Source: Locusta migratoria (taxonomy: Eukaryota > Arthropoda > Insecta > Orthoptera > Acrididae). Taken from it: a DNA stretch of 64,000 nt. The stretch covers positions 317,757,270 through 317,821,269 of the forward strand of contig CM048744.1 of the NCBI GenBank assembly GCA_026315105.1, written 5' to 3'. The notes beneath the pieces were generated by a model. That model was not told the origin of the DNA, did no database searches, and worked only from the letters and a program-made list of their open reading frames with translations. This document shows positions 11,601-23,785 of the stretch, piece after piece (within the stretch, counting starts at the first letter, position 1; every line of letters starts with the position of its first letter). Position numbers and translations under genes: made by a program.

Positions 11601-12222
11601 ACTAATTGTAAATAAAATGAGAGAAATTTATTTCTGCCTATCTTCACACGCTCAGTTAATTTTAAATAAATTAATAAAAATCGCACTGTAATGGCGGACT
11701 TGATACAGAACGAAGGACAGCACACGGAACAAAAGAGTCGCGAAGCTAATATTTGCGCACGGCAACCATGTTTGTGCACTTATAGAATTTTCCTAACAAT
11801 GAACTGGCTAACTGGAAAAAAGATAATATTGCTAAAAGAAATGCTGAATAGAAATGCGCATACAAGCGACAGATAGGAGAATCTATTTAAGTACCAAATA
11901 AGCCAAATTGCTGGTCCGTCCTTACCTGTGTGATGTGATGTCTAGATACGCAACGTGACGGCTTCAGATAATACAAAATTTTATGGGTCGGTCTTGCAAT
12001 CTCGTTTTCTTTAAAACGTCGGTTCAGGAACAGCTCGTACAATATTGTAGTTGTAGTATATGAAATAAAATAAAATAGGATTAGACACATACCATGGTGG
12101 TACGAAACATTGGTAACAAAATTACGTAAATGTCAATTATTTTCAATTACTAGCTATTTTACAAAATTCACAGGGTGGATATTAATGAAAATGAAATAAT
12201 TAATTTTTACCGACATTTAGTC
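11601..12222 (-). other. Untranslated leader of the Gypsy-like element
   Basis: The sequence between the primer site and the gag start on the minus strand. Open stretches here (11779-11567, 12090-11887) have no recognisable content. This is the place where packaging and dimer signals lie in LTR retrotransposons, but I cannot see them. Confidence 0.5.
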
Positions 12223-12240
12223 CTCTCACAAAGGGAGCCA
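12223..12240 (-). promoter_or_regulatory. tRNA primer-binding site of the Gypsy-like element
   Basis: On the minus strand TGGCTCCCTTTGTGAGAG begins right after the 5' LTR. The TGG start pairs with a tRNA CCA end, as in Gypsy elements. The exact tRNA is not identified. Confidence 0.65.
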
Positions 12241-12241
12241 A

Positions 12242-13140
12242 TTATAACGTTGCCCTTGCTTAGAATGATACCATAATTGTTAAAGTAGATTCCGCGAATA
12301 TATTTTGGACAAGGAATTGATGGTACCAATTTTTTGAATTTGAAATAATTTAGTTAAAGTACAGCATAAAATGAACATTAAAGCAAATAAACTGCGGACT
12401 GCATATTAAAGTCGGGCTCCATACAAGCAACAGCACGTTATAAAACTTACGGAAAGCATCTAGCTGTATCCTGTGCTTCGTATTGTAGAAGCTGGAAATA
12501 ACATTTTTTTTATTTAATCTGTGAACGTTCGAGATACGTTCCATAGGAGATCAATGTACAGACTGTTCACTTCGCTTTTCATTGTTGTGTGACCGTGTGT
12601 GGAACATGAAGTTACTGGTAATGATAAAATAATTAAAAAAAATGATCGGACTTCGTGAAATTACAAAAGAAATGACTGCAGGTTCTAAAATCAAGCAAAG
12701 TATTGTACAAGGGTGATTGAGTGATTGAAATTTTGCAGACAATGCGAAGCGATTGTAATGGCGTCTGAACATTAAACTATTACGGACGTCGAGGAGCTGA
12801 AAACAGTAGAAAATAAATATTTGACGTGGAGGGATTCATTTAAATAAAAGCCAAAGAGAGGGGATGATTTTAAATTTAAGTAATATATTTTTACAACAAC
12901 TTACATCACAATTACTTACATTGAATGGATACATGAATGGAAGACGTCCGTACAGAACGAACATAGACAAGAGAGTGAGTAGAAACTACTATCACGGTTC
13001 CGTCTTCTCTCTTGTTTTTAAGTAAAAAATGACGAACGAAATTAAATTAGTTGCATTGCGAGTCAGAGGGAACCAGAGGCGATAAGCATCGCTGATCAAA
13101 GCTAAACAAAAAATAAATAAAATTTAAGTGCATCGTTACA
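12242..13140 (-). repeat. 5' LTR of the minus-strand Gypsy-like element
   Basis: The direct-repeat partner of 3841-4939, lacking the SINE. The inner edge reads TTATAACG next to the primer site and the outer edge CGTTACA. For an LTR retrotransposon this copy would hold the promoter driving the internal region. No TATA box or start site is marked because the sequence alone does not single one out. Confidence 0.85.
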
Positions 13141-14183
13141 ATGTGAATTTCAAGGAAAAAGAATATCAGATACACAAATTCTGGGTTTATTTTAACTACC
13201 ACGCACAAGTGTTCATTTATATTTCCTTAAAAAAAAAAATAAAAAAAAAAAATCTTTCCTTTTCTCTCGGCCCTGAAACAAACTGTGAAATATGTCTATA
13301 AGTAAGGAGTACATCGCAAGCATTTTTATTTTTTAATTTCCAGTTCTGAACTCCTATTCATTCCTAGATACCGCCCTCCCTCCTACTACCGCTCCCTTGA
13401 CATATTTATTAGCATCTACGTGCTGCATTTCTCAGTTTTATGCTTGGCAAGGTTTTTTTTAAGTCATTGTCGTTATTTCTCTGCCGTTCGACTATCGAAA
13501 AGCGCATGAATATAATGGACAACTGAACCTTATCGTGCCATCTGTTCCGACAAATCCCAGTATCCACCCTTTGAAATGGCAGAGAATGACGTTCTCCACC
13601 ATTCTTTCCAGTTGGATGTTATGCTTTGCATATAATCACATTTTCGTTGCGACATAGTACCGGAATCCTCGTTGCTGTTTTTAACTTCAGTATGACTATT
13701 GAAGACAACCACACCGCGAAGAATATCGGATACCTTGTCATTGACCATCACAGAAACTTCCTTCATCAAAGTATGTCTGTCTTCCTGATCGTGGTGAATA
13801 ATAGATCTCTAAACGAAGTTATTTTCCCCGTTTCAGAATCTTTTTTGTAATGCATAATCGACGCCCCTCATAACATAAAAATGCATAGTATTCAAGTTAT
13901 TGTGGTAACAGCTATCCAACAATCTTGAATAAAATGAGACCATAGTTGAAAAAGCTTACAGCAAAATGCCATTCGAAATCGTAGCATGCTAAAACGTAGT
14001 ATAATATCATACAAAATCCGCGATGTGGCGCCTCAGACCACGTGGCCATCCTGTGCGACCAAAAATGTCTTACCTAGCCAGACGCCTTTGAGCTCTTTGA
14101 CTGGTCGTACCGTCTGGTCTAATGATTACTCCATTATGACAAAACATTATACTGGGACCCGCAGCAGATCAGTTTAAAGGAAG
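13141..14183. other. Unassigned sequence with A-rich tract
   Basis: No gene is recognised. An A-rich tract lies at about 13229-13251. Opposed open stretches at 13530-13850 on both strands have no familiar content. Confidence 0.5.
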
Positions 14184-14575
14184 ACATAGAAGCATTTCAG
14201 AGGCGAGCAGCTAGGTTTGTTACTGGTAGGTTCGACCAATGCGCGAGTGTCATGGAAATGCTCCGGCAAGTTAATTGGGGATCATTGGAGGAAAGACGAC
14301 GTTCTTTTCGTGAATTTCTGTTGACGAAATTCAGAGGGTTGGAATTTGAAGCTGAGTGTAGTACGATCTTGCTGCCACATACTTACATTTCGCATAGTGA
14401 TCACAATGACAAGATAAGAGAAATTAGGGCACGTACGGAGGCATATAGGCATTCTTTTTTTCCTCGTTCTATTTGGAAATGAAATAGGATAGGAAATGCC
14501 TAGTAGTGGTACAGTGTACCCTCCGCCACGCACCTTACGGTGAATTGCGGAGTATGTATGTAGATGTAGATATAT
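14184..14575 (+). mobile_element. LINE 3' end fragment (jockey/CR1-like RT C-terminus)
   Basis: The + strand reads AFQRRAARFV near 14190-14220, then MLRQVNWGSLEERR (14258-14298), then FLLTKFRGLEFEAE and a final SFFPRSIWK-x-NRIGNA (to about 14500). This is the C-terminal tail after the RT domain of jockey/CR1-like non-LTR elements. A stop replaces one residue just before the NRIGNA part. The 3' UTR contains CCCTCCGCCACGCACC and ends in GTAGATGTAGAT repeats (about 14563-14574), a tail type used instead of poly(A). It is 5'-truncated, as most LINE copies are. Confidence 0.8.
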
Positions 14576-15515
14576 GCTAACAAAGCTCTAATTCGGTGGC
14601 AGGCCAGGGTGAGGTTAACTTGTTATGGTTGAGGTATGGGTCCGATTCCCGTTGGGGGTAACAGTTTTTAACAGCCACAAAAATACCATCTGCACCTCCA
14701 GTAACGCCAAGTAAAGAAGACAGGACTCTGCCTTGTTGCAAATGAACATTCAACAAGTCCATGCACTACTAAGTTAAACAGAGTTTTCGTTGTTTCCTCG
14801 AAAATACCAAGCACCTCCACATCACTACGAACGGTGCGATCCTAACTACTATTGAATGATAATGTGATAGTTGACACCTCATTGTGTCAGTTCAAGTGAG
14901 ACAGTATGTGCGGGGTTAAGTACCCAGAAGAAACAATAAATATATCAGCAGTATTCCTCCCTATTACAAAATAGCATATGGTGCCGGGTTTGAGTCCCTG
15001 CCGCGAAAAAACCTATTATATCGTCATTTCAGGTTCCAGTATAAAGCTGTTTATGGAGATATTTAATATCTGATTGTGCTTAGTTAACAATTCATCAACG
15101 TACTGCAGTCTATTCCACAACTTTATAAAGTATCACATCCGTGAGTTGCACTATATTACATATCGTCAACAGTCACCTCTCAGCAACAGTATGAGCTTCA
15201 TGTAGTTCCTGGTGCAGTGCTATGATTATCATTTATTTCCAGATTCGGACATCGGTCTTAGAAACCAATACTAATGAAAACGTCAGTGTTTTACGTCTGT
15301 CTATGTCTAATTACATCTCAATCAGCCACACAACCTTTATTTGGTTAACATTGCGTTGAAATTCAGATAAGGAACAAAAACATATCATGTCACTAAATAA
15401 GTATGGTAATGTATCTGACTTTTCACTTATTGCAATGAAATTTAATTTACAAGTATTACTGTCTCATCTCTAATAATGTGTATTCTAATGTTTGCTGCTC
15501 GACAGTACTGGTTTG
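14576..15515. other. Unassigned sequence with two tRNA-like B-box matches
   Basis: Two short stretches resemble tRNA B boxes: GGTCCGATTCCC (about 14639-14650) and GGTTTGAGTCCC (about 14987-14998). Each may be the remnant of a SINE head, but no matching A box or tail is convincing. Nothing else is recognised. Confidence 0.3.
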
Positions 15516-16626
15516 CACCTTGACTGAATGCCATAAGAAGAAATAGTACATAGTACCTATTGTAGGTAGGTAATGAGTGTACTGTGGAATGATACGACGA
15601 CCTGCGACACAGCTATGTTATGTTGGTTGCATAGCATCCAGTGCGGCCTCCACTTTGGAATTCAGGGGTGATCCACTAGATAGGTACTTCAAGAGTGTAA
15701 CAGATTTTCTCAAGCAGCTGTGAGCTCAAGGCACATGTTTGCATGTAAAGTTATGCATGCTGTAGCAAATATGTTGAAACCACCCTTTAAGTTGGAAACC
15801 CTTAATCAGCATTGCAACATTGAGTGAAGTCTTGGGATATGACAGTGGCCTTATCATGGCAAATTTAGCACCATTTCGGGTAGCGAAAGGCTTTCTCCAA
15901 CAACACAGTTTATGGTCTGCAGCAATACATATATCTCCGTCTGTATGGTGGAAAGGCTGATGTAAGAAACAGCCCTTGTGTTCACTTGCTTCCAGAATTT
16001 TCAATGTACGATCTACAATCAGCGGCAAGTGAGGGTAACTGGTCAGCTCACGGACGAATTCCATTGCAGAACAGACTGTCTCCAGATACAACCGAAAACC
16101 TGGTGTACATACAGTAGATCCTGAGGTACATGGGTGACTCACAAGACATCGACACATTGCTGTCACTGTGTGAGGAGGAATCTGATTAATATTATGATAA
16201 GAGACTACTAGAACGTATATTTGTATTTGTTACAGTCACAGGGAGTGTTTGTACCACAGAAATTTTTTTGTAATTGTTATTATTTTATACACCGCAAAAT
16301 TTTGATTTATATTTCACATTTATGTACAGTGGACTACATGAAGAAGACATTTGACCTATTTTTTTAGTGTTATTCAATTTTCTAAAATGTCAAGTAAGCT
16401 ATACACACAATTTAGAGTCATATATTAAATGAAAATGTACTATATTTCTGTATTGTGGACTATAAAATGTCTGTAACTCTTTCTGTGACAGGTGTTTTCA
16501 TTGCTGACTTCAACTCCCACTGTTTACCTTGCGAGGTTCGCTGGAAGATTAACACACTAACAATTATACACACATACATACACTTACACAAACAAACATG
16601 TTATATTTACACTTTACACAAGTCAA
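15516..16626 (+). repeat. Repeat R1, copy b
   Basis: It matches 2117-3312 in the same direction from CCTTGACTGAATGCC to TTTACACAAGTCA. It lacks the first ~115 bases of copy a and has an internal deletion near 15681 of about 80 bases. A minus-strand open frame (16166-15726, 146 codons) is shared in part with copy a but has no known motifs; it may be chance. Since it starts at an internal point and keeps the 3' end, 5' truncation of a retroposed element is one explanation. Confidence 0.75.
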
Positions 16627-17166
16627 CACTTATAAACAGTACACAATACTGTTGTGTTCTTTGTAATTCCTTGTTTATTAAAACTCATAGGAGAGGAGAC
16701 AACTGCATCTAGATGAATTAGTGACAATAAAATGTTATGATATCTGATAGCAGGAGAACCTAAAGTTTACCTCTTTATTGTATGTTATTTCAACATATTT
16801 AGGTCCATTAGTTAGAGGTGTTTCTTATGTACACTCGTTTCGGGTGTGGGGAAAAAGGGAGACACACATTAAATGTGAGTGCATGTTCAAGGAAGTTGAT
16901 AGTAGAAAGGTAATTTCTTGTATGACTAAGGAACGAGAGGATTCAGAGGTTGAGAGAGAGACTCATAGAATGAAGTTGTTCTCAGTAGATGAGAAATGGG
17001 GAGACTGGATGGGTTTTATTGGGAGTAGCAGACTTAAAAGAGTAGCTGGTATCTCTTGTTAGGTACCCATAGTGAGGACCTATCTACTGCTGTCTCCTGT
17101 TGACAGGTGTGCGGCACCAAATGTGTTACTGGCATCTATAGGTATGCAAGTAAATTGATACTCAAA

Positions 17167-17168
<2 letters not shown>
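16627..17168. other. Unassigned sequence
   Basis: A 94-codon + frame at 16778-17062 has no recognised motif. No repeat is recognised. Confidence 0.4.

Positions 17169-17210
<42 letters not shown>
17169..17210. repeat. Poly(T) tract, 42 bases
   Basis: An uninterrupted T run. If read on the minus strand it would be a poly(A) tail following the sequence to its right (17211 onward), which could mark a retroposed copy. I cannot identify a source gene or target duplications. Confidence 0.9.
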
Positions 17211-17211
<1 letters not shown>

Positions 17212-17936
17212 TTTGCTTGAGGCAATGAAAGACTTAGTGTTCTCTTCTTTCAAGTCCTAAACCTTGATTCCCAGTTGTGGATTGGCCTGAAGATTTTTGT
17301 TTCACTGTCCTCCTACAAAAAGTTTGTTTTTCTCTGTAATTTTTTAAGCTGAAAGATAATACAGGAGCTATGTCTTTACTTACACTTTGATACAGTTGAA
17401 AAAAGAAAAAATGGAACTTACTAACAGCTGAAGAATTATGGTTCTTCTCTATTCTAAAGACAATATTATTTTTATATAATGTAACAATGAGAAAGCTGGT
17501 CTCTAGAGAAAATATGATAGAACAAAGAAGTACATACAATGTGTGTAAGTGTTAAGTAATAACTGTTAATGAACCTTAATATCTCAAGTCTGAATGGGGG
17601 AACTTGTAATGTTACCGGATAAACTACATTTTTCTCCTGAATCGACTTGAGATTATCAGATTATCAAAGAATTACATTGCATAAGAGTGGCCTAGCGAAT
17701 CAATAGCTACTGCCAGGATCTCTGTTGCAGATTCAACCATCAGTTGACAGTTGAACAGTAGGCGCTCAAAGAAAACAACTACATTTCATAGAGTAATGAA
17801 TTTATACAGTCATTGACCAATGTAATTACTCGATGTAATATAGATTTTGTCATCATTCTTCATTGAATCTGTGTTGAAAGCAGTTATATGTTTGAACAGT
17901 TTGTTACTAAGTCATCAATTGTATTTATGACAAATA
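17211..17936. other. Unassigned sequence
   Basis: AT-rich. The minus frame 17539-17234 has no known features. Confidence 0.4.
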
Positions 17937-18033
17937 AAAAAGATAGTATTCCCACTTGAAGCATTTACAAGCAGTCTCTGGCGATCCCACAAGAATAATT
18001 AACTGTTGCTTGTCTTCTCCTTTCTTTATCACT
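17937..18033 (-). repeat. Repeat R1, inverted 5' fragment
   Basis: Its reverse complement matches about 2001-2113, beginning GTGATAAA and ending TTTGTCATAAATAC. This is the part of R1 missing from copy b, which lies 1.3 kb to the left in the opposite direction. Confidence 0.75.
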
Positions 18034-19954
18034 GATTGATAGTCATTTTTTCTATTGTAAAAAGGAAGGAGAAAGCACTGCTTTTGTCTGTCAGCAATTG
18101 TTGTTTGAATAATTAATACAAATCATTCAGATGACTATTCTATCACGGCCTATCTGGATCTTTTCATGTGAGTGTGATATGTTTAATAATATATAAAAAT
18201 AAATGATATATATTAAGAATAATAATTTGATTATCATTATTTAACATTTTATTCCTCATTAGTTTTAGTATGGCTTCTTTGGAATATTCTGGAAACTATT
18301 ACATTCTAACAGTAGGCCTAACCACCTTTCAGTTTCGTTACATACAAACCTTGTAGTGGCACAAGTCACTACACTACATTTTTACTCGCCTTAAGCTATG
18401 TAAATATTTATTAGTTTATGTGTTAAATTAAATTTAGCCATATTTGGAGTAGTGGCTGCCGCCAGAATCGGTTTGTTGCAGATTCTGGAAGAGGCTGCAA
18501 GAACACACTGGTCAGAGACTATATGTAATATATAGTCAATATTAAACTTCATTATTCTGTGCAACTGGAATCAGATGTGATATTCAAATAACAAGTGAAA
18601 TACAATTAATTGTTCTATGCTTTTGAAGTAATAGTCATATTAATTACTATATAGATATCTTGACAAGTGTGTATGTCTGAAGTACCCCAATAAATGTTAC
18701 GAGTTGAAATATATTCACGAGTTGGACTCTTCATTTGTATGTGGAGTGAAATGTGAAGTCAAGATACTCTCATTTATTATTATATTGACATCAAAGACAG
18801 TGCGACTTATAGACTGGATCTCTAAAGCTGTTCAATATCTTAGTTATATTCAACTTTTAATAGTATTAACCCACATGCTTCAAGAGTGAAGATTTCATAA
18901 GTCATCATTATCTGGTGTTTAACTTAGAATTATTTAAAGAAGTGTAATCCTGTCCTGCTTGGAAGGAATATTGCTTCTTACAAGACCAAGGGGAACACTT
19001 AAACCTGAAATTAGTCTTTCTGAACATATTTATGGCATTTTTCTTGTACCCTTGATTCAAAGATCGAATTGCTCCACGAACTACAAATATTCCATAATAA
19101 AAAATGCCGTATTATAACATTTACTGCTGTCCCACTATATTATAAATAATAATATATTTTTTTAAATTAGAAGCAGAGGCGCAAGAATAGATTATTGGTA
19201 TCTGTTCTTCCATTTTCTAAATTTTATTTATACTCAACCAGCCAGCAAACGTTATAGACTTCACAGTACTGAGCACTTGTTTAACAAATTAATGTCACTC
19301 ACCAATAATTTATGAAAGGAGACGACATCTGATTGTCTTCAAGGCATAACTTTTGGAAGATGGTTAAAGGCACAGCATAGCTGAACCTCCTTTATTATTC
19401 TTTTTTGTAAAAAAATTACACAGCTACATCAAGATTTTCTTAGATGTAAGCATGAGTCTGAAGTTCGTTTTCCCAGTCTACGATTAAGCAGTTGAAAGTT
19501 ATGGGAAATAAAGCATAGTTGTCGACACCAGTGGGGCTGTTTACACCCACTGTGATCGTGTAACGATACAAGTGTAAACACTCACATTAGGTTATATTTT
19601 CCAACAGTGAGATGAAGGAATATCTTATGGATTAGACTGGGAAGTCAGACCCTAGGCAAAGATAGAGGTAATAAGATAATAAGACAGATTGAGATGGAAA
19701 GTTAAAAAAACAATACCTTTCACTGCATCTAATTCAATATAATGTTAAATTCTTTAATAAGTTTCCTTTCCTACATAGCCTTCTGTTCAGTTTCGTAACT
19801 ATGTATGCACTACTCCCATTACCTTGAAATTCTTTTTCTGACTTGAGCTGTTGAACTCTTTTGACATATTATGTGAGAAAGTAGATGTATATTGAAATTA
19901 CATTTTCAAAGTTCTCTATTTTGTGTAGATCACTGTATAATGAGAAATTTCATC
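18034..19954. other. Unassigned AT-rich sequence
   Basis: I see no coding region, repeat pair or RNA gene. TGTTGCAGATTC-like phrases near 17726 and 18474 may be remnants of a shared repeat. Confidence 0.45.
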
Positions 19955-20165
19955 CATATAGTCCGCCTCCACAGCATAGTGGCAGCGTCGCCGAGCACTG
20001 ATGCAAGAGGCCAGGTTGCGACTCCTGGTAGGGGACTGGATGTTGTGTGTTTGTCCTCATCATCATCCACATGCAAGTCGCTGAAGTGGCATCAATAAAA
20101 AGACTTGCAGCAGGCGACTGAACCCCTACAGGGATATACCAACCATAAAAAGCCATATGACCATA
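19955..20165 (+). mobile_element. tRNA-derived SINE
   Basis: It has an A-box-like TAGTGGCAGCG (about 19977-19987) and a B-box-like GGTTGCGACTCC (about 20014-20025) spaced as in a tRNA gene, followed by a unique body and the end AAAAAGCCATATGACCATA. A tRNA gene is excluded because no cloverleaf closes and about 130 bases of body follow. Ends are approximate because the flanks are AT-rich. Confidence 0.75.
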
Positions 20166-21738
20166 TTTTTTGTATTATTTTCTTTCACTTAAAAAAAATA
20201 TATTTCATTACCTGATGGGTCATGAAATTCAAATAGAAAACAAAAATCATTTGCATGAATCATTATTTACAGAGGAAAAAATGAATCTATGATACACAAA
20301 ACAAGCTGTAAACTACTTTGACCTCCACTTTTAAAAGAATAGAGAATTATCTCAGGATAACACTGAAGATGTACTGCCCTGCATCGAAAACCCATGTTAC
20401 ATTTGTCATTCTCTGCATCAGCTGTTAATCACTGCCTTAGTAAATCTTGTCTGTTCAGTTAAAATTGTCTGTGAGTAGTGTGGCAGAAGATGTGTATATA
20501 ACAACATACATGATTGATTATTAAAAACAGTATTTTATTAAAAAAAGACAAATTCATAATGAAGAACAGTAATAATATTTAAATACATTAAGTAGAAGAA
20601 TGTACATTACAGAGACTCATATGTCATGTTAGGTATCTACAGTCATGTTAGATATGTATAGTAATGTTCCTTTCCGGGTCATGAATCAAATGGAAAGAAT
20701 TCCATAAGTCTATTCTCCCTCTGCACATTCAATTATATGATATAATCTCGAGTTCTTCTTTTCTGTTTGATTGTAGTATGTTCTTTGTTCTGTTACCCAG
20801 ATTTCCTTTCATGCACTTTCTCTACACCCTTATATTTGACATGTTAGGATGATTAAATTCCAGGCACAAGCAGTGTGTCTTTCTCTTCAAGAATAGAGTG
20901 TAGTTGCAACCCATTCACCAAGACTGAAACTTGCATTGTTAGTTCTTTGTGGATCCCTTATGTGGAAAATATCTGTAAAACAGTAATACATCTGAATTGA
21001 TGAGACTGTTTAGTAATTATTTTGCATTCAACTTAAATTTGCTATTGGAGCTAGTCTTTGTTTCAAAGTGTCATCAGTAAACACTATAAAAGATGCAGCT
21101 TCATTCACTATTTGCTTCGTCAGTGCACTGCACCCTACTACAAAGCACGTAAGGAGTTTACAGCATAATGTCACTGTTCAAGGTTCCTATTACATAAATC
21201 AAATGAAAAGAATTATATTCAAACTTGTCCAAGTTTACTTGTTTGTCGTAATTTTGTGCAATGTATTCATTTTTTTCTGTTACATTAGTTGTATGCAAGT
21301 ATTTCTTCAGACAATGCAGATTTAGCTGTGCTGCCCAGGTTCTTTGAATTTCTCTCTCCTTTACATTCATCGCTGGCACCATGTTTTGCCTTTAAGCTTA
21401 GGGGGAGTGGTATAGTTGACTCTGGGAGGAAGTTTTCAGTTGAAAATTGAGAGTGGACAGTGTGAGACCAACTGGAGCAAAGGGGCCCTGCAGCATCCCA
21501 CTGGCATGTTTCTACTTTGGTACGGAAGGGGCCTGCATCTGGTGTTGTTGAGTGAATATTTTTGTGCTCGTAGCCTTCTTCATTAAGGGCTTCTAATGTT
21601 TTTTTTGAATCTGGATGCATTCTTTTGTTTTCTGAAGGCTTGTGCTGTGGTTTGGTATTTGACTATATTTAATCTAACTGGTGTGGTAGAATCAGAGCGC
21701 TCCCCCATTTGTTCAGTGCCGTTGGGTGTTTAAGAACT
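20166..21738. other. Unassigned sequence
   Basis: AT-rich. A minus-strand frame at 21620-21285 (111 codons) is hydrophilic with no known motif. I would not call a gene. Confidence 0.45.
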
Positions 21739-22000
21739 GGCCGCGGTGGCCAAGCGGTCTGTGGTGTGCCAGTCACAGTCTGCACGGCCACTACGGTCGG
21801 GGGTTCGAATCCCCCCACTCGAGCATGGATATTTGTGTCGTACTTAGTATTAGCTAGTTCATAAACCGGCTTGAAGTTAGCTTCGGATTCGTTTCCGGAA
21901 AACCATGCGGGCGATATAACTCTCAGGCGCAAGCGAGCCAAGAGAGAGTAGTGCCAACCTCCACGCTAAAAACCGACTATACGGCCAACAAATAAAGCGA
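21739..22000 (+). mobile_element. tRNA-derived SINE, second family
   Basis: It begins GGCCGCGGTGGCCAAGCGG (A box TGGCCAAGCGG) and has a perfect B box GGTTCGAATCC at about 21802-21812, both like Leu/Ser tRNA. The body continues with CGGCTTGAAGTTAGC and ends near ACGGCCAACAAATAAAG. The head is related to the SINE at 4225 but the body differs, so it is a separate family or subfamily. Confidence 0.8.
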
Positions 22001-22389
22001 TGCGAGTTATTTTAGTGAAATGTAGCTTGCAGAATATTCAGAATCTTATTACCTGAACTACATAGACGAATCAGTAACCTAGTGTAAAATATGAATTCAA
22101 AATAAACAATAAACCAACCACCACTATTAAGTAAATGGATACAAGAACAGTACATATACATTGCTTCCTTTCGAAGCACCAAAAATACTTCCTCTTGTAT
22201 ATTTGATAAAACATAAAAGATATTCGAAGCTCATAAGCCTATTAAAAATCGGCAAACTTCGGTTAACACAATTCTCCCGTTTCCTACAACACTGAAGCAC
22301 ACAAATCCAATGAGGTGTTTACTGTCGTCATTAGAAGTGCAGCATAAACATCCATGTATTGCCTGACAACATACCGACGCACATTAAAG
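22001..22389. other. Unassigned sequence left of the satellite
   Basis: AT-rich. No coding features are recognised. Confidence 0.4.
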
Positions 22390-23785
22390 AGACGATCTGA
22401 AGGTACAGTACATAGAAAATCGGAAGAAGTTTTTTGTCACCGAAGTGCCGTTCATAGTATGCTCAAACGTAAGTAACGAAACAATTGTTAGACGTCGCTC
22501 ATGACACTCTACCTGAGACATACCAGAAACACACACGTCCTAAGTGACAAAGTAAGGCGGATTACCGAGCAGATTACGACATAAGACTCTTAGACATTCG
22601 TCAAAATTTCCGGCGTGGAAAAGAATTGCCTTTGCGTCCTATACTTAAGGACGTGTAACTAAAGAACTACTAGCCGTCGCCACATGACACTCTGGATAGG
22701 TATAGCACACACCTCCAAATACTACTTGAGAAAGTTTGAAAGCAGATTAACGAGCCGATTATGAGATATGATTTTTCGAATATCGTTAAAATTTCCGGCC
22801 TCGCTTAGAAATGCCTTTCCGTCCTATATTTAAGGGCGTGTAACTACAGAACTACTAGCCGTCGCCACATGACACTCTGTATAGGTATACCACACACACT
22901 TCCAAATACTACTTGAAAAAGTTTAAAGGCAGATTAACGAGCCGATTATGAGATATGATTTTTCGAATATCGTTAAAATTTCCGGCGTCGCTCAGAAATG
23001 CCTTTCCGTCCTATATTTAAGGGCGTGTAACTACAGAACTACTAGCCGTCGCCACATGACACTCTGTATAGGTATAGCACACACTTCCAAATACTACTTG
23101 AAAAAGTTTAAAGGCAGATTAACTAGCCGATTATGAGATATGATTTTTCGAATATCGTTAAAATTTCCGGCCTCGCTCAGAAATGCCTTTCCGTCCTATA
23201 TTTAAGGGCGTGTAACTACAGAACTACTAGCCGTCGCCACATGACACTCTGTATAGGTATAGCACACACTTCCAAATACTACTTGAAAAAGTTTAAAGGC
23301 AGATTAACGAGCCGATTATGAGAGATGATTTTTCGAATATCGTTAAAATTTCCGGCCTCGCTCCGAAATGCCTTTCCGTCCTATATTTAAGGGCGTGTAA
23401 CTACAGAACTACTAGCCGTCGCCACATGACACTCTGTATAGGTATAGCACACACTTCCAAATACTACTTGAAAAAGTTTAAAGGCAGATTAACGAGCCGA
23501 TTATGAGATATGATTTTTCGAATATCGTTAAAATTTCCGGCCTCGCTCAGAAATGCCTTTCCGTCCTATATTTAAGGGCGTGTAACTACAGAACTACTAG
23601 CCGACGCCACATGACACTCTGTATAGGTATAGCACACACTTCCAAATACTACTTGAAAAAGTTTGAAGGCAGATTAACGAGCCGATTATGAGATATGATT
23701 TTTGAAATATCGTTAAAAGTTCCTTCGTAGCTTGGAATTGCCATTCTGTCCTACATTGAAGGGCGTGTAGCTAGAGAATTGGATT
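22390..23785. repeat. 185-bp tandem satellite array
   Basis: Units beginning GATTATGAGATATGATTTTT start at 22757, 22944, 23129, 23314, 23499 and 23684, and a diverged one at 22572 (GATTACGACATAAG). The spacing is 185 except one 187. The five central units are nearly identical, while the outermost ones (about 22390-22571 and 23684-23785) are strongly changed. That pattern fits unequal exchange homogenising the middle. Each unit holds an open frame of 62 codons on +, whose stop overlaps the next start (ATGA). This is a by-product of the repeat length and not evidence of a gene. Confidence 0.95.

Larger units (their letters stand above)
3841..13140 (-). mobile_element. 9.3-kb LTR retrotransposon (Gypsy-like, minus strand), pol-deleted
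   Basis: Two direct repeats, 3841-4939 and 12242-13140, flank an internal region that codes on the minus strand. The right LTR is therefore 5' and the left is 3'. Next to the 5' LTR is a TGG-starting primer site (12223-12240), and next to the 3' LTR a polypurine tract (4940-4951), both exactly where a retrotransposon needs them. Inside are gag (11600 to 9138) and the integrase tail (9104 to 8673); protease, RT, RNase H and the integrase core are missing. No convincing target duplication is seen (at most ATG). The LTRs differ at about 9 sites in the first ~185 bases, so this is an old insertion. Confidence 0.85.

Noticed and set aside
17169..17210. Poly(T) run as the poly(A) tail of a processed pseudogene on the minus strand
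   Set aside because: The sequence to its right matches no gene I know and no flanking duplication is visible.
22948..23691. Four consecutive 62-codon + frames as a family of small proteins
   Set aside because: They are the same frame of each 185-bp satellite unit; there is no start context or transcript signal, and the outer units lose it.
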